DNA of 64,000 bases from Mycolicibacterium confluentis (GCF_010729895.1 NZ_AP022612.1:1178001-1242000), one strand, 5' to 3'. Shown: positions 1-8,661, numbered from the stretch's first letter. Numbers and translations: made by a program. Notes: a model not told the origin generated them from the sequence alone.

Positions 1-600
1 CTCACCGACATCGACCGCGACCACGTCGACATCCGGCCGATCACCAAGATGGGCCGAAACGCCGTCAGCTCCAACGAGGTCTTCATCGACGACCTGCGGG
101 TGCCCGTCGAGGATCGCATCGGCGAGGAGGGCAAGGGCTTCTCCTACATCCTGCACGGCCTGAATCCCGAGCGGATGCTGATCGCGGCCGAAGCGCTCGG
201 CATCGGACGGGTCGCGCTGGACCGTGCGGTGAAGTACGCCAACGAGCGCGTCGTGTTCGACCGGCCGATCGGCATGAACCAGGGCATCCAGTTCCCGCTG
301 GCGGATTCGCTGGCCCGGCTCGACGCCGCAGAGCTCATCCTGCGCAAGGCGACCTGGCTCTACGACAACGGGAAGTCCTGCGGCCGGGAGGCCAACATGG
401 CCAAATACCTGTGCGCCGACGCGGGATTCGCCGCGGCCGACCGCGCCCTGCAGACCCACGGCGGGATGGGCTACTCCGAGGAGTACAACATCTCCCGGTT
501 CTTCCGCGAGTCCCGCCTGATGAAGATCGCCCCGGTGAGCCAGGAGATGATCCTGAACTTCCTCGGCTCCAACGTCCTGGGCCTGCCCAAGAGCTACTAG
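1..600 (+). CDS. acyl-CoA dehydrogenase, C-terminal part (5' end outside window)
   Basis: The reading frame is open from base 1, so the gene begins upstream of the window; about 199 C-terminal residues are visible. They cover the end of the middle beta domain and the C-terminal four-helix domain of a FAD-dependent acyl-CoA dehydrogenase, which introduces the alpha-beta double bond into an acyl-CoA. Visible family features are the NEVFIDDLRVP beta-domain segment, the QTHGGMGYSEEY helix that contacts FAD across the dimer, and the RLMKIAPVSQEM end with the usual active-site Glu region. The stop is followed 15 bp later by an SDR gene on the same strand, so it is the visible head of a fatty-acid or side-chain degradation operon. 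Substrate cannot be read from sequence. Confidence 0.93.
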   Translation, partial: LTDIDRDHVDIRPITKMGRNAVSSNEVFIDDLRVPVEDRIGEEGKGFSYILHGLNPERMLIAAEALGIGRVALDRAVKYANERVVFDRPIGMNQGIQFPLADSLARLDAAELILRKATWLYDNGKSCGREANMAKYLCADAGFAAADRALQTHGGMGYSEEYNISRFFRESRLMKIAPVSQEMILNFLGSNVLGLPKSY

Positions 601-615
601 GAGAATCTCCCCTCG

Positions 616-1374
616 ATGAGGACCTATTTCGATCTGACCGGCCGTTCGGCACTGGTGACCGGCGCGGGCGCCGGGATCGGCGCGGCGGTGGCTGAGGCGC
701 TCGCGGGCGCCGGCGCGACCGTGCTGGTCACCGACATCAGTGCCGACGCCGCGGCCAGGGTCGCCGAGCGGATCAACACCGCGGGCGGCAAAGCCGACAG
801 CGCAGCCCTGGATGTCAGTGACCGGGACGCCGCGGTGGCCGCGGCCAGCCAGGCCGCTGCGCTCGGCGGGGGCAGTCTGCACATCGTCGTCAACAACGCC
901 GGGGTGGCGTCCCCGGCGATGTTCCCGAAGCTGACGGATGAGACCTTCCGGCTCACGTTCGACATCCACGTGATGGGGACTTTCCACGTCACCCAAGCAG
1001 CGCTGCCGCACATCCCCACCGACGGCACGGGCCGCGTAATCAACGTGACCTCGTCGGCCGGGATCACCGGAACCCTTGGCCAGGTGAACTATTCGGCGGC
1101 CAAGGCAGGCATCATCGGCTTCACGAAGTCGCTGGCGCGTGAGCTGGCCGCGAAGAGCATCCTGGTGAACGCGTTGGCGCCGCTGGCCGCGACACCGATG
1201 ACCGAGACCATCCGCACCAATGAGAAGTTCGCCGCCAACATGATGAATCGCATCCCGTTGAAGCGTTGGGCCGAGGCCGACGAAGTGGCCGGTGCGTTCG
1301 TGTTCCTGGCCTCCGATGCGGCGTCGTACATCACCGGGCAGGTGCTCCCGGTCGATGGCGGCATGGTTATGTGA
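616..1374 (+). CDS. SDR-family NAD(P)-dependent oxidoreductase
   Basis: A 252-residue classical short-chain dehydrogenase, probably a 3-hydroxyacyl-CoA or related alcohol dehydrogenase. The N-terminal Rossmann motif TGAGAGIG is at about residues 15-22, NNAG at 93-96, the catalytic Ser in the VTSSAG strand near 146, and the Tyr159-x3-Lys163 pair follows. The C-terminus ends in the usual ITGQVLPVDGG segment. An AGGAG ribosome site lies over the preceding stop codon (599-603) and supports the ATG at 616. The next gene (CoA-transferase) begins 4 bp after the stop, so the two are co-transcribed. Family assignment is certain; substrate is inferred only from the acyl-CoA context. Confidence 0.92.
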   Translation: MRTYFDLTGRSALVTGAGAGIGAAVAEALAGAGATVLVTDISADAAARVAERINTAGGKADSAALDVSDRDAAVAAASQAAALGGGSLHIVVNNAGVASPAMFPKLTDETFRLTFDIHVMGTFHVTQAALPHIPTDGTGRVINVTSSAGITGTLGQVNYSAAKAGIIGFTKSLARELAAKSILVNALAPLAATPMTETIRTNEKFAANMMNRIPLKRWAEADEVAGAFVFLASDAASYITGQVLPVDGGMVM

Positions 1375-1378
1375 GGCC

Positions 1379-2623
1379 ATGACAGACACGCAGCCCGCCT
1401 CGGGCCCGCTGGCCGGCATCACGATCGTCGCGATGGAACAGGCCGTGTCCGCACCCATGTGCTCACGGGTGCTTGCCGACTTCGGCGCCCGCGTCATCAA
1501 GGTGGAGAACCCGAAGGGCGGTGACTTCGCCCGCGACTACGACGACGTCGTGAACGGCCCCGGAGGCCTTGCCGCACATTTCGTCTGGGCCAACCGGGGC
1601 AAGGAGTCGATCACCCTCGACCTGAAATCCCCTGCGGGCATTGAGATCCTGCACCAACTCCTCGACCGTGCCGATGCGCTGGTGTCCAACCTGGCGCCGG
1701 GTGCCACGGTTCGCCTGGGTATCGCCCCGGACGATCTGCGCGAGCGGCATCCGAACCTGATTCCCGTCGAGATCGACGGCTACGGTTCGGGCGGCCCGAT
1801 CTCGCACAAGCGTGCCTATGACCTCCTGGTGCAGGCCGAGTCTGGAACCTGCGCTGCCACCGGCTATCCGGGGATGCCCGCCAAGCCGGGTCCGCCCGTC
1901 GCCGACATCTCGACGGGTCTGTACTCCGCTCTGTCGATCATGGCACTGCTCCTCGGCCGGGCTCGCGGGCGCACCGAGGGGCCGATGCCCGCCGTCGCCG
2001 TGAGCCTGTTCGACACCATGACCGACATCATGGGTTACCAGCTGACGTACACGCAGCACTCCGGGATCGACCAGCAGCCGTTGGGAATGAGTTCACCCGC
2101 GGTGGCGCCCTACGGCGCGTTCCCCACCAGGGACGGCCAGACCGTGGTGCTGGGCACCACCAACGACCGGGAGTGGCAGCGGGTCGCCCGCGAGATCATC
2201 AACCGGCCGGATCTGGCCGACGATCCGAAGTTCGCGACCAACAGCGACCGCTGCGCACATCGCGACGAGTTGAACGCTGCCATCGGATCCTGGTGTGCGG
2301 AGAACGATCTCGCCGACATCCAACGGATCGCCGACGCCGCCGGGATTGGCAACTCGCGTTACAACCTGCCCAGTGAGGTGGTCAAGCACGAACAACTCCG
2401 GGCACGCGACCGGTGGCGCGAGGTGGCGACGCCGAAGGGGCCGATCGACGCCCTGCTGCCCCCTCCGGTGATCGCCGGATTCGAGCAGCCCATGGGTGCG
2501 GTGCCCGGCCTCGGCGAACACACCGACGCCCTGTTGGCCGAGCTGGGCTACGCCCCAGCCGACATCGACGCGCTGCGCGCGCAGGGTGCGATCGGGCCGG
2601 CCTACCGGGCCGAAGCCCATTGA
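1379..2623 (+). CDS. CaiB/BaiF (family III) CoA-transferase
   Basis: A 414-residue family III CoA-transferase, which moves CoA between carboxylic acids through an aspartyl-CoA anhydride. The N-terminal LAGITIVAMEQAVSAP and the FGARVIKVENPKGGDFAR segment are typical, and the catalytic Asp is expected at 176 within PPVADISTG. The frame extends upstream into the SDR gene, but the ATG at 1379, 4 bp after the SDR stop, gives the normal family N-terminus. A thiolase gene follows after 49 bp. Together with flanking acyl-CoA dehydrogenases this suggests activation of an organic acid that enters the same degradation route. The acid itself is not identifiable. Confidence 0.92.
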   Translation: MTDTQPASGPLAGITIVAMEQAVSAPMCSRVLADFGARVIKVENPKGGDFARDYDDVVNGPGGLAAHFVWANRGKESITLDLKSPAGIEILHQLLDRADALVSNLAPGATVRLGIAPDDLRERHPNLIPVEIDGYGSGGPISHKRAYDLLVQAESGTCAATGYPGMPAKPGPPVADISTGLYSALSIMALLLGRARGRTEGPMPAVAVSLFDTMTDIMGYQLTYTQHSGIDQQPLGMSSPAVAPYGAFPTRDGQTVVLGTTNDREWQRVAREIINRPDLADDPKFATNSDRCAHRDELNAAIGSWCAENDLADIQRIADAAGIGNSRYNLPSEVVKHEQLRARDRWREVATPKGPIDALLPPPVIAGFEQPMGAVPGLGEHTDALLAELGYAPADIDALRAQGAIGPAYRAEAH

Positions 2624-2672
2624 CCGAGCCCATTGACCGAGCCTCACTGAACACACGGATCGAAGGACGCAC

Positions 2673-3815
2673 ATGAGAGAAACAGTGATCGTCGGTGCGG
2701 TGCGCACCCCCGTCGGAAAACGCAACGGCGGCCTGTCCGACCAGCATGCGGCGGACCTGTCCGCACTGGTGCTCAACGAACTGGCGGACCGCACCGGAGT
2801 GGACCCCGGCATCGTCGACGACGTGATCTGGGGCTGCGTGTCGCAGGTCGGTGACCAGTCGAGCAACATCGGCCGCTACTCGGTGCTGGCCGCCGGGTGG
2901 CCCGAGCACATCCCGGGCACCACGGTGAACCGCGCCTGCGGATCAAGCCAGCAGGCTGTGGATTTCGCGGTGCAGGCCGTCATGTCGGGGCAGCAGGACG
3001 TCGTGGTCGCCGGTGGTGTCGAGGTGATGAGCCGGGTCCCGCTCGGGGCGGCTCGCTCGACCGGAACGCCATACGGGCCCAAGGTTTTCGCGCGCTACGA
3101 CGACTTCTCGTTCAACCAGGGCATCTCGGCCGAGATGATCGCGCAGAAGTGGGGATTCGACCGGACCCAGGTCGACGAGTACTCCGCCCGCTCGCACGAA
3201 CTCGCCGCCGCCGCGCAGGACCGCGGGGCCTTTAATGACCAGATCGTGCCGGTGACCACCGAGGGTGGACCCGTCACCGCGGACGAGGGCATCCGGCGCG
3301 GAACCACCGCCGAGAAGCTCGCCGGTCTCAAGCCGGCGTTCGCCGAGGACGGTCTGATCCATGCCGGAAACTCGTCGCAGATCTCCGACGGGGCCGCGGC
3401 ACTGCTCGTGACGACCGCCGAGAAGGCCGCCGAACTCGGACTGACGCCGCTGGTGCGCTACGTCGCCGGTGCGGTCACGGGCGCCGATCCGGTGCTGATG
3501 CTGACCGGACCGATCCCGGCGACAGAGAAGGTGCTGCGCAAGGCGGGCCTCGGTGTCGGGGACGTCGGCGTCTTCGAGGTCAACGAGGCCTTCGCGCCCG
3601 TCCCCATGGCCTGGCTCGCCGACACCGGCGCGGATCCGGACCGGCTCAACCCGCTCGGTGGTGCGATCGCGCTCGGTCATCCGCTGGGTGCCTCGGGTGC
3701 GGTGCTGATGACCCGGATGATCCATCACATGCGCGACAACGGAATTCGATACGGGCTGCAGACCATGTGCGAGGGCGGCGGGACCGCCAACGCCACCGTG
3801 GTCGAGCTCGTCTAG
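2673..3815 (+). CDS. thiolase (acetyl-CoA acyltransferase)
   Basis: A 380-residue thiolase that cleaves a 3-ketoacyl-CoA with CoA, the last step of beta-oxidation. All catalytic elements are visible: nucleophilic Cys89 in NRACGSSQQ, His336 in GHPLGASG and the second Cys366 in CEGGGTANA near the C-terminus. The ATG at 2673 is preceded by a GAAGGA ribosome site at 2662-2667. Length and motifs match degradative FadA-type thiolases rather than the Cys-less lipid-transfer type seen at 10434-12113. It sits between a CoA-transferase and an acyl-CoA dehydrogenase, so it probably completes a local beta-oxidation set. Confidence 0.94.
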   Translation: MRETVIVGAVRTPVGKRNGGLSDQHAADLSALVLNELADRTGVDPGIVDDVIWGCVSQVGDQSSNIGRYSVLAAGWPEHIPGTTVNRACGSSQQAVDFAVQAVMSGQQDVVVAGGVEVMSRVPLGAARSTGTPYGPKVFARYDDFSFNQGISAEMIAQKWGFDRTQVDEYSARSHELAAAAQDRGAFNDQIVPVTTEGGPVTADEGIRRGTTAEKLAGLKPAFAEDGLIHAGNSSQISDGAAALLVTTAEKAAELGLTPLVRYVAGAVTGADPVLMLTGPIPATEKVLRKAGLGVGDVGVFEVNEAFAPVPMAWLADTGADPDRLNPLGGAIALGHPLGASGAVLMTRMIHHMRDNGIRYGLQTMCEGGGTANATVVELV

Positions 3816-3834
3816 CGGGAATCAGGAGACAACT

Positions 3835-4983
3835 GTGCGCCGGACGCTGTTCACCGAGGACCACGAGGCGTTTCGCGAGCTTGCCCGCGACTTCATCGAG
3901 AAGGAGGTCGTGCCCGCCTACCCACAGTGGGAGAAGTCCGGCCGCATGCCGCGCGAGACGTTCGCCAAGCTCGGCGAGACCGGGATCATGGGTGTCGCGA
4001 TTCCCGAGGAGTACGGCGGCGGCGGGCAGTCCGACTACCGCTACAACGTGGTGCTGCAGGAGGAGGCGGCCCGCGCGCTGGTCACGCTGTCGACGGTGCG
4101 CACCCAGCTCGAGGTGATCCTGCCGTACTTCCTGCACTACGCCAACGAGGAGCAGCGCAAGCGCTGGTTCCCCGGCCTGGCCGACGGCACGCTGCTGACC
4201 GCGGTCGCGATGACCGAACCGGGCACCGGATCCGACCTCGCGGGGGTGCGGACCACCGCGGTGCGTGACGGTGACGACTACGTGCTCAACGGCGCCAAGA
4301 CGTTCATCACCGGCGGCATGCAGGCCGACCTGGTGATCGTCGTCGCGCGCACCTCGACCGACCCCGACAACCGCCGCAAAGGCCTGACGCTGCTGGTGGT
4401 CGAGGACGGGATGCCCGGCTTCGAACGCGGCCGCGAACTCGACAAGATGGGCTGCAAGGTTCAGGACACCGCCGAACTGTCGTTCACCGACGTGCGGGTG
4501 CCCGCAACCAACGTGCTGGGGGAGGAGGGCGAGGCGTTCTCCTACCTCGGCCACAACCTGGCCCAGGAACGCCTGACCGTCGCCGTCGGCTCGGTGGCGC
4601 AGTCCCGCTCGGCGATCGCGGCGGCCATCGACTACACCAAGTCCCGCAAGGCTTTCGGCACGCCGGTGGCGTCGTTCCAGAACACCAAGTTCGAACTCGC
4701 GGCATGCTCGACGGAGGTCGAGGCCGCCCAGGCGATGTTGGATCTGGCCGTCGCCGAGCATGTGGCGGGCGAGTTGTCGGGCGCCGACGCGGCGCGCGTG
4801 AAGCTGTTCTGCACCGAGATGCAGGCCCGGGTGATCGACCGCTGCCTGCAGTTGTTCGGCGGCTACGGCTACATGATGGAGTATCCGATCGCGCGGTTGT
4901 ACACCGATGCACGCGTGGCCCGGATCTATGCCGGGACCTCTGAGGTGATGAAGGTGATCATCGCCAAGTCGCTCGGCCTCTAG
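3835..4983 (+). CDS. acyl-CoA dehydrogenase
   Basis: A full-length (382 residues) FAD-dependent acyl-CoA dehydrogenase. N-terminal helical domain, the beta-domain segment AMTEPGTGSDLAG near residue 125 and the C-terminal LQLFGGYGYMMEYPIARLYTDAR segment are all present; the C-terminal YAGTSEVMK carries a Glu (about 370) at the usual catalytic-base position of this family. The start is a GTG at 3835 with AGGAG at 3824-3828. It is the last gene of the first operon, since a GC-rich hairpin follows 17 bp after the stop. It may act on the same pathway as the partial dehydrogenase at 1-600, possibly a different chain length. Confidence 0.94.
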   Translation: MRRTLFTEDHEAFRELARDFIEKEVVPAYPQWEKSGRMPRETFAKLGETGIMGVAIPEEYGGGGQSDYRYNVVLQEEAARALVTLSTVRTQLEVILPYFLHYANEEQRKRWFPGLADGTLLTAVAMTEPGTGSDLAGVRTTAVRDGDDYVLNGAKTFITGGMQADLVIVVARTSTDPDNRRKGLTLLVVEDGMPGFERGRELDKMGCKVQDTAELSFTDVRVPATNVLGEEGEAFSYLGHNLAQERLTVAVGSVAQSRSAIAAAIDYTKSRKAFGTPVASFQNTKFELAACSTEVEAAQAMLDLAVAEHVAGELSGADAARVKLFCTEMQARVIDRCLQLFGGYGYMMEYPIARLYTDARVARIYAGTSEVMKVIIAKSLGL

Positions 4984-5000
4984 ACACGACGCCCTGGCCT

Positions 5001-5029
5001 TGGGCGCGAGACCCGGTGTTTCGCGCCCA
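5001..5029 (+). terminator. hairpin, probable terminator of the first operon
   Basis: A perfect 9-bp stem (TGGGCGCGA at 5001-5009 with TCGCGCCCA at 5021-5029) with an 11-nt loop lies 17 bp after the acyl-CoA dehydrogenase stop. There is no T-tract, which is common for mycobacterial terminators. Confidence 0.6.
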
Positions 5030-5137
5030 GAGGTGGGCTCCGGCGTGCCCCGGGTTGCTGCGTCAGCGTGTGTTGTGGGGCTGGTGTGACGCGGCACAAA
5101 ATAATCTAAAAGAGACCCTTGTCACATCGCGGGAACC

Positions 5138-5165
5138 AACCTACTGTATGTTCATTAAGTAGGTT
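5138..5165. promoter_or_regulatory. inverted repeat, candidate operator for the adjacent TetR regulator
   Basis: The arms AACCTACT (5138-5145) and AGTAGGTT (5158-5165) are perfect reverse complements separated by 12 bp. The repeat ends 24 bp before the GTG of the TetR gene, in an otherwise AT-richer promoter stretch. A TetR-family protein binding its own promoter is the simplest reading; this is inference from position and symmetry. Confidence 0.5.
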
Positions 5166-5189
5166 CGCCGATGAGAAAGCGTCCGCCAC

Positions 5190-5795
5190 GTGACCTCTGC
5201 CAGGCCTTATGCGACGTTGCTCGCGAAGGGTGAGGACCGGAAGATCCGAATCCTCGCCGCCGCGCAGCGTCTGCTCACCCGCAACGGGTGGCGCAACACG
5301 ACCCTGTCGCAGATCGCGAAAGAGGCCGGAGTCAGCGCTGCGGGCCTGCTTCACCATTTCGACTCCAAGGAACAACTGCTCCACGCGGTCGTCGACGCCC
5401 GCGACGCCGACGACGATGCGCATGCGGACCGTTCCGGTGACCTGCTCGAGCAACTCGCGAATGTCGGCGAGCGCGTGGACCGAAACCCGGAGTTGGTCGG
5501 CACCTACTCGGTGCTGCTCGTCGAGAACCTGATGCCCGACGCCCCGCTGCACGATCGCATGTTCAACAGGCATCGGGCGGCAGTCAGGATCGTCGCCGAC
5601 CTGATCCGTCGGGGTCAGGAATCCGGCCGGTATCGCTCCGACATCGACCCAGCCCTCAAAGCGGTGCAGATTGTGTCCCTCGTCAACGGAATGGAAATCT
5701 CATGGTTGCTCGATCCCTCGATCCCGCTGCAGGAAGCATTGCGCGAGTACGCGAAATCCCTCGCGCAGGAATTCGCGCCGGAGGCAACATCGTGA
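5190..5795 (+). CDS. TetR/AcrR-family transcriptional regulator
   Basis: A 201-residue TetR-type regulator. The N-terminal DNA-binding domain has the helix-turn-helix at about residues 37-59 (LSQIAKEAGVSAAGLLHHF), followed by the usual KEQLLHAV helix; the rest is an all-helical ligand-binding domain. The start is GTG at 5190; an ATG at 5171 is in another frame. Its stop overlaps the GTG of the next gene, so the two are translated together. A perfect inverted repeat just upstream suggests autoregulation. It may control the upstream acyl-CoA operon, but no copy of the repeat was seen in front of visible genes there, since that operon starts outside the window. Confidence 0.9.
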   Translation: MTSARPYATLLAKGEDRKIRILAAAQRLLTRNGWRNTTLSQIAKEAGVSAAGLLHHFDSKEQLLHAVVDARDADDDAHADRSGDLLEQLANVGERVDRNPELVGTYSVLLVENLMPDAPLHDRMFNRHRAAVRIVADLIRRGQESGRYRSDIDPALKAVQIVSLVNGMEISWLLDPSIPLQEALREYAKSLAQEFAPEATS

Positions 5796-6310
5796 GGTAC
5801 CGCCTGGACGTCGTCGCGCCCAGCGTGGCCGAGGCCGTGCGCGCCGCGGGCGGCTGGATGTTCGACCGTGTGATGGCCGGCTGGGATGTCCGGGTGCTGC
5901 TGCACCGCGACGAGGCCGCCGATGATCGCGCACTGCAGATCATCGGCGCCGACGCCGGTGATCTCGAGTCGGCATTGGCCATCGGGCCCAATGGGATTCG
6001 GCCACATGCCCTTGCGGTCGCGGCCGATCTGTACGAGCACGACTCGCGGATCCGGGAGGGCGTCCGCCAGGCCCTCGACAGCGGCCAAACCGAGGTGACG
6101 CTGTGGGGCGAGTCCTGGCCCGCCGAGTTGGACCACAGTGGTGTCGGTTCGGTCGAGCATCGGCTCAGCGTCGCGGCCCGCGCCTTCAAGGCTCAGGCGC
6201 TCGCTGCGCTGGACTGCCGGGACGTCCCGGCGGGTTCGGTGATCGAGACGTTCCGCAGCGGCACCCCGGCGTCGTGTCCGGTGGCCGCAGACCTGGTGCC
6301 GGCCAGCTGA
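5792..6310 (+). CDS. conserved hypothetical protein coupled to TetR
   Basis: A 172-residue soluble protein that I do not recognise. The frame is open further upstream, but the GTG at 5792 overlaps the TetR stop (GTGA), which is the pattern of a coupled operon start. It has no signal peptide or membrane segment; its composition is Ala/Asp-rich with a mid-region LESALAIGPNGIRPHALAVAADL and a segment LDCRDVPAGSVIETFRSGTP close to the C-terminus. Position after a regulator suggests a role tied to the same regulon, but function is unknown. The gene ends at a strong terminator shared with the convergent ferredoxin gene. Confidence 0.7.
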   Translation: MRYRLDVVAPSVAEAVRAAGGWMFDRVMAGWDVRVLLHRDEAADDRALQIIGADAGDLESALAIGPNGIRPHALAVAADLYEHDSRIREGVRQALDSGQTEVTLWGESWPAELDHSGVGSVEHRLSVAARAFKAQALAALDCRDVPAGSVIETFRSGTPASCPVAADLVPAS

Positions 6311-6314
6311 TTCC

Positions 6315-6365
6315 ACACACGAAAGCGGCCACTGAGTCTGTGACTCAGTGGCCGCATTCGTGTGT
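6315..6365. terminator. bidirectional terminator hairpin
   Basis: Arms of 24 nt (6315-6338 and 6342-6365) pair with one mismatch around a 3-nt loop. It begins 4 bp after the stop of the plus-strand gene and ends 5 bp before the stop of the minus-strand ferredoxin gene, so it can end transcription from both sides. Confidence 0.85.
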
Positions 6366-6370
6366 CGGTC

Positions 6371-6568
6371 CTACTCTCGGATCGAGATCGCCTGCCGCGG
6401 GCACTGCCGCACGGCCTCGCGGATCTGCGACTCGTTCTCCGGGGTCACCTCGTGTGTAAGGACGTGCAGATAGTCCTCGTCGTCAAGGTCGAACACCTCC
6501 GGGATGATGCCCATGCACACCCCGTTGGCCTCGCAGAGTTCGAAGTCGACTTCCACTTTTCCACTCAT
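6371..6568 (-). CDS. [3Fe-4S] ferredoxin, P450 partner
   Basis: A 65-residue ferredoxin that would pass electrons to the cytochrome P450 encoded directly upstream. Cluster ligands are Cys12 and Cys18 (spacing C-x5-C) and Cys56 followed by Pro; the residue where a fourth Cys would sit is Ala/Asn, as in the mycobacterial P450-associated [3Fe-4S] type. The ATG overlaps the TGA of the P450 gene by 4 bp (ATGA), so both are made together. No reductase is encoded beside it; the NuoF-like flavoprotein at 12421-13731 is one candidate partner. Confidence 0.92.
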   Translation of the reverse strand: MSGKVEVDFELCEANGVCMGIIPEVFDLDDEDYLHVLTHEVTPENESQIREAVRQCPRQAISIRE

Positions 6569-7770
6569 CAGCGCAGCACCTTCACCGGAACATGGTGGTA
6601 ACCAGCGACATTCTGCATGTGCACCCGCTCCAGGCCGTCCCATTGGACCTCGTAGCGAGGCATGAAATCGAGCAGCCGATCCACCGCGATCGTGGTCTCC
6701 AACCTGGCGAGCGCCGCGCCCAGACAGCTGTGGATGCCGTAGCCGAGCCCGAGGTTCTGCGACTCCGTGCGGTCGCGGTCGATGTCGAAGATGTGGGCGT
6801 CGGTGAACGCGCGCGGATCCCGGTTGGCCGCGGCGTACATCAGGAACACCGGCTTGCCCGCGGGGATGGTGGTGCCGTGCAGGTGCGCTTCCTTGAGCGT
6901 GAAGCGCACGTTGTAGTGCACCGGGCCGTCGAACCGCAGCATCTCCTCGACCGCGGCCGGAACCTTGCTGCGATCGTCCAACAGCTTCTGCCACTGCTCG
7001 GGGTTCTTGGCGAAGGTCACCATCGCGCTGCCGACGAGTTTGGTGACGGTCTCCGCTCCCGCGCCACCGAGCAGTGAGGCGAAGCCCGCGATCTCGACGT
7101 CGTCGAGTTTGCGGACCTGACCGTCCTCGGTGAGGATCTCGGCTGCCACGAGGCGGCTGAGCATGTCGTCCTGCGGATTCGCCCGTCGCTCCTGGGCCAG
7201 CTTGTAGTAGTACACGCCCGACTCGATCGCCGCGGCCATGCCGGCCTCGGTGTAGCCGATGTTGCCGGGTTCACGGGTCAGCGACGTGTCGATCCAATGC
7301 CGCACCATCTGGCGGTAGTCCTCTGGCACACCCGCCATCCGGGTGATGACCTCGACGGGGAACGGGCCGGAGAAGTCCTGGATGATGTCGAAATTATCCG
7401 GGTCGACCTGGGACAGGTAATGGTCGACGAGTTCCTCGACCGTCTCGCGCTGGGACTGGATCGCGCGCGGCGTGAACGCCTTGTTGACCAGGCTGCGCAT
7501 CACGCGGTGTTCCGGCGGGTCCATGAAGATGATGGACTTCTGCGGGCCCTCCTCGGACTGCACCATGGCCAGATCGCACCCGCGCGTGGAGGAGTAGGTC
7601 TCGTGATCCTTGAGCGCCGCCGCGACGTCGGCGTGCCGGGTCAGCGCATAGAAGTCGAACTCCTCGCTGTAGTACACCGGCGCCTCGTCCTGCATGCGCA
7701 GGTAGATCTCGTAGGGATCGTTGAAGTACTCGTCCGAGAACGGATCGAAGACGACCTGGGGCTTGGTCAT
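6568..7770 (-). CDS. cytochrome P450
   Basis: A 400-residue soluble bacterial P450. The heme-ligand loop GYGIHSCLG places the thiolate at Cys349; the I-helix oxygen-activation motif GGAGAET is at 235-241 and the K-helix ExxR is in EEMLR near 276. It would hydroxylate a hydrophobic substrate with electrons from the overlapping ferredoxin. Three regularly spaced half-sites (7807-7833) lie 37-63 bp upstream of its ATG and probably control it. The CYP family and substrate cannot be assigned without comparison. Confidence 0.93.
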   Translation of the reverse strand: MTKPQVVFDPFSDEYFNDPYEIYLRMQDEAPVYYSEEFDFYALTRHADVAAALKDHETYSSTRGCDLAMVQSEEGPQKSIIFMDPPEHRVMRSLVNKAFTPRAIQSQRETVEELVDHYLSQVDPDNFDIIQDFSGPFPVEVITRMAGVPEDYRQMVRHWIDTSLTREPGNIGYTEAGMAAAIESGVYYYKLAQERRANPQDDMLSRLVAAEILTEDGQVRKLDDVEIAGFASLLGGAGAETVTKLVGSAMVTFAKNPEQWQKLLDDRSKVPAAVEEMLRFDGPVHYNVRFTLKEAHLHGTTIPAGKPVFLMYAAANRDPRAFTDAHIFDIDRDRTESQNLGLGYGIHSCLGAALARLETTIAVDRLLDFMPRYEVQWDGLERVHMQNVAGYHHVPVKVLR

Positions 7771-7806
7771 GGGTCCTCCGCGGGCTGAGGGGCGGAAAGT
7801 TACGGA

Positions 7807-7833
7807 TAACAGTCGAACTGTAACGTTAACAGT
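7807..7833. promoter_or_regulatory. three 7-bp half-sites, candidate operator of the P450-ferredoxin operon
   Basis: TAACAGT (7807-7813), ACTGTAA (7817-7823) and TAACAGT (7827-7833) alternate in orientation, each starting 10 bp after the previous one, i.e. one helical turn. They lie just upstream of the P450 start on the minus strand. Two overlapping inverted repeats are formed, each with a 3-bp spacer and one mismatch. The binding protein is not known. Confidence 0.5.
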
Positions 7834-7866
7834 AGTGCGGCCGGTACGGCCTGGGAATCGCCGGTT

Positions 7867-8661
7867 TCATCGACCCAAACCAGCCTCGACCAGTTGATCG
7901 AGACGCCCGAGGTCGGCACCGAGTTCGGAGGCGGTCTCCCGAACCACGGCGACGTCCTTGCCGATGAATTCCGCGACGGCGCTGATGAATGCGGCCGACG
8001 AACCGGCGCGGGCAATGTTGCCGAGGGCCCTGCTGGCACCACTGCCGTGGGGAAGCGCCTCGAGCAGAGCAGACTCCTCGATCCCGAGTGCGCCCGCCAG
8101 TCGGGCGGCCTCGGCGATCAGGCCGATCTGCGCGGCGAACAGTGTGTTGTTCACCAGCTTGATCTTCTGCCCGGTTCCGATACCGCCGACGTGCACGATC
8201 GGGTCGCCGTAGCTCTGCAGCGCCGGGCGGGCCTTGGCCACCGCGTCGTCGGCGCCGCCCACGAACAGCGTCACCTCGCCAGCCGCGATGTCGTGCGGGC
8301 CGCCGCTGACTGGGGCGTCGATGACCGCTACGCCGTTGCCTTCGGCGGCCAGCGCTTCGGCGGTGCGGGGACTGCCCGTGGTGTGCAGCACCAGAACCGA
8401 TCCGGGACGCATCGCCGAGATCAGACCATCGGGACCCAGGCACAGCTGCCGAACCTGCTCGTCGGTGAACACGCACACCACGACGATGTCGGCGCCGTCG
8501 GCGACCTCACGCGGGTCGGCCACCGCACGCGCGCCGAGGCTCGTCAACGCGTCGCGCCTCTCAGCTGTGCGGCCCAGGACGACGACCTCATGACCGGCCT
8601 CGACGAGGCGCGTCACCATCGGTGTGCCCATCCGGCCTGCGCCGACGAAGCCGACCTTCAT
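7867..8661 (-). CDS. NAD(P)-dependent 3-hydroxyisobutyrate dehydrogenase-like protein (first of a pair)
   Basis: A 264-residue member of the beta-hydroxyacid dehydrogenase family. The Rossmann motif GFVGAGRMG lies at residues 4-12, the substrate-binding DAPVSGG at 115-121 and the catalytic Lys168 in KLVNN. Such enzymes oxidise 3-hydroxyacids to semialdehydes or reduce related compounds. Its ATG overlaps the TGA of the neighbouring paralogue (ATGA). It is the last gene of the minus-strand operon that runs from about 13731. The same family also includes imine reductases and tartronate semialdehyde reductases, so the exact substrate is open. Confidence 0.9.
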   Translation of the reverse strand: MKVGFVGAGRMGTPMVTRLVEAGHEVVVLGRTAERRDALTSLGARAVADPREVADGADIVVVCVFTDEQVRQLCLGPDGLISAMRPGSVLVLHTTGSPRTAEALAAEGNGVAVIDAPVSGGPHDIAAGEVTLFVGGADDAVAKARPALQSYGDPIVHVGGIGTGQKIKLVNNTLFAAQIGLIAEAARLAGALGIEESALLEALPHGSGASRALGNIARAGSSAAFISAVAEFIGKDVAVVRETASELGADLGRLDQLVEAGLGR

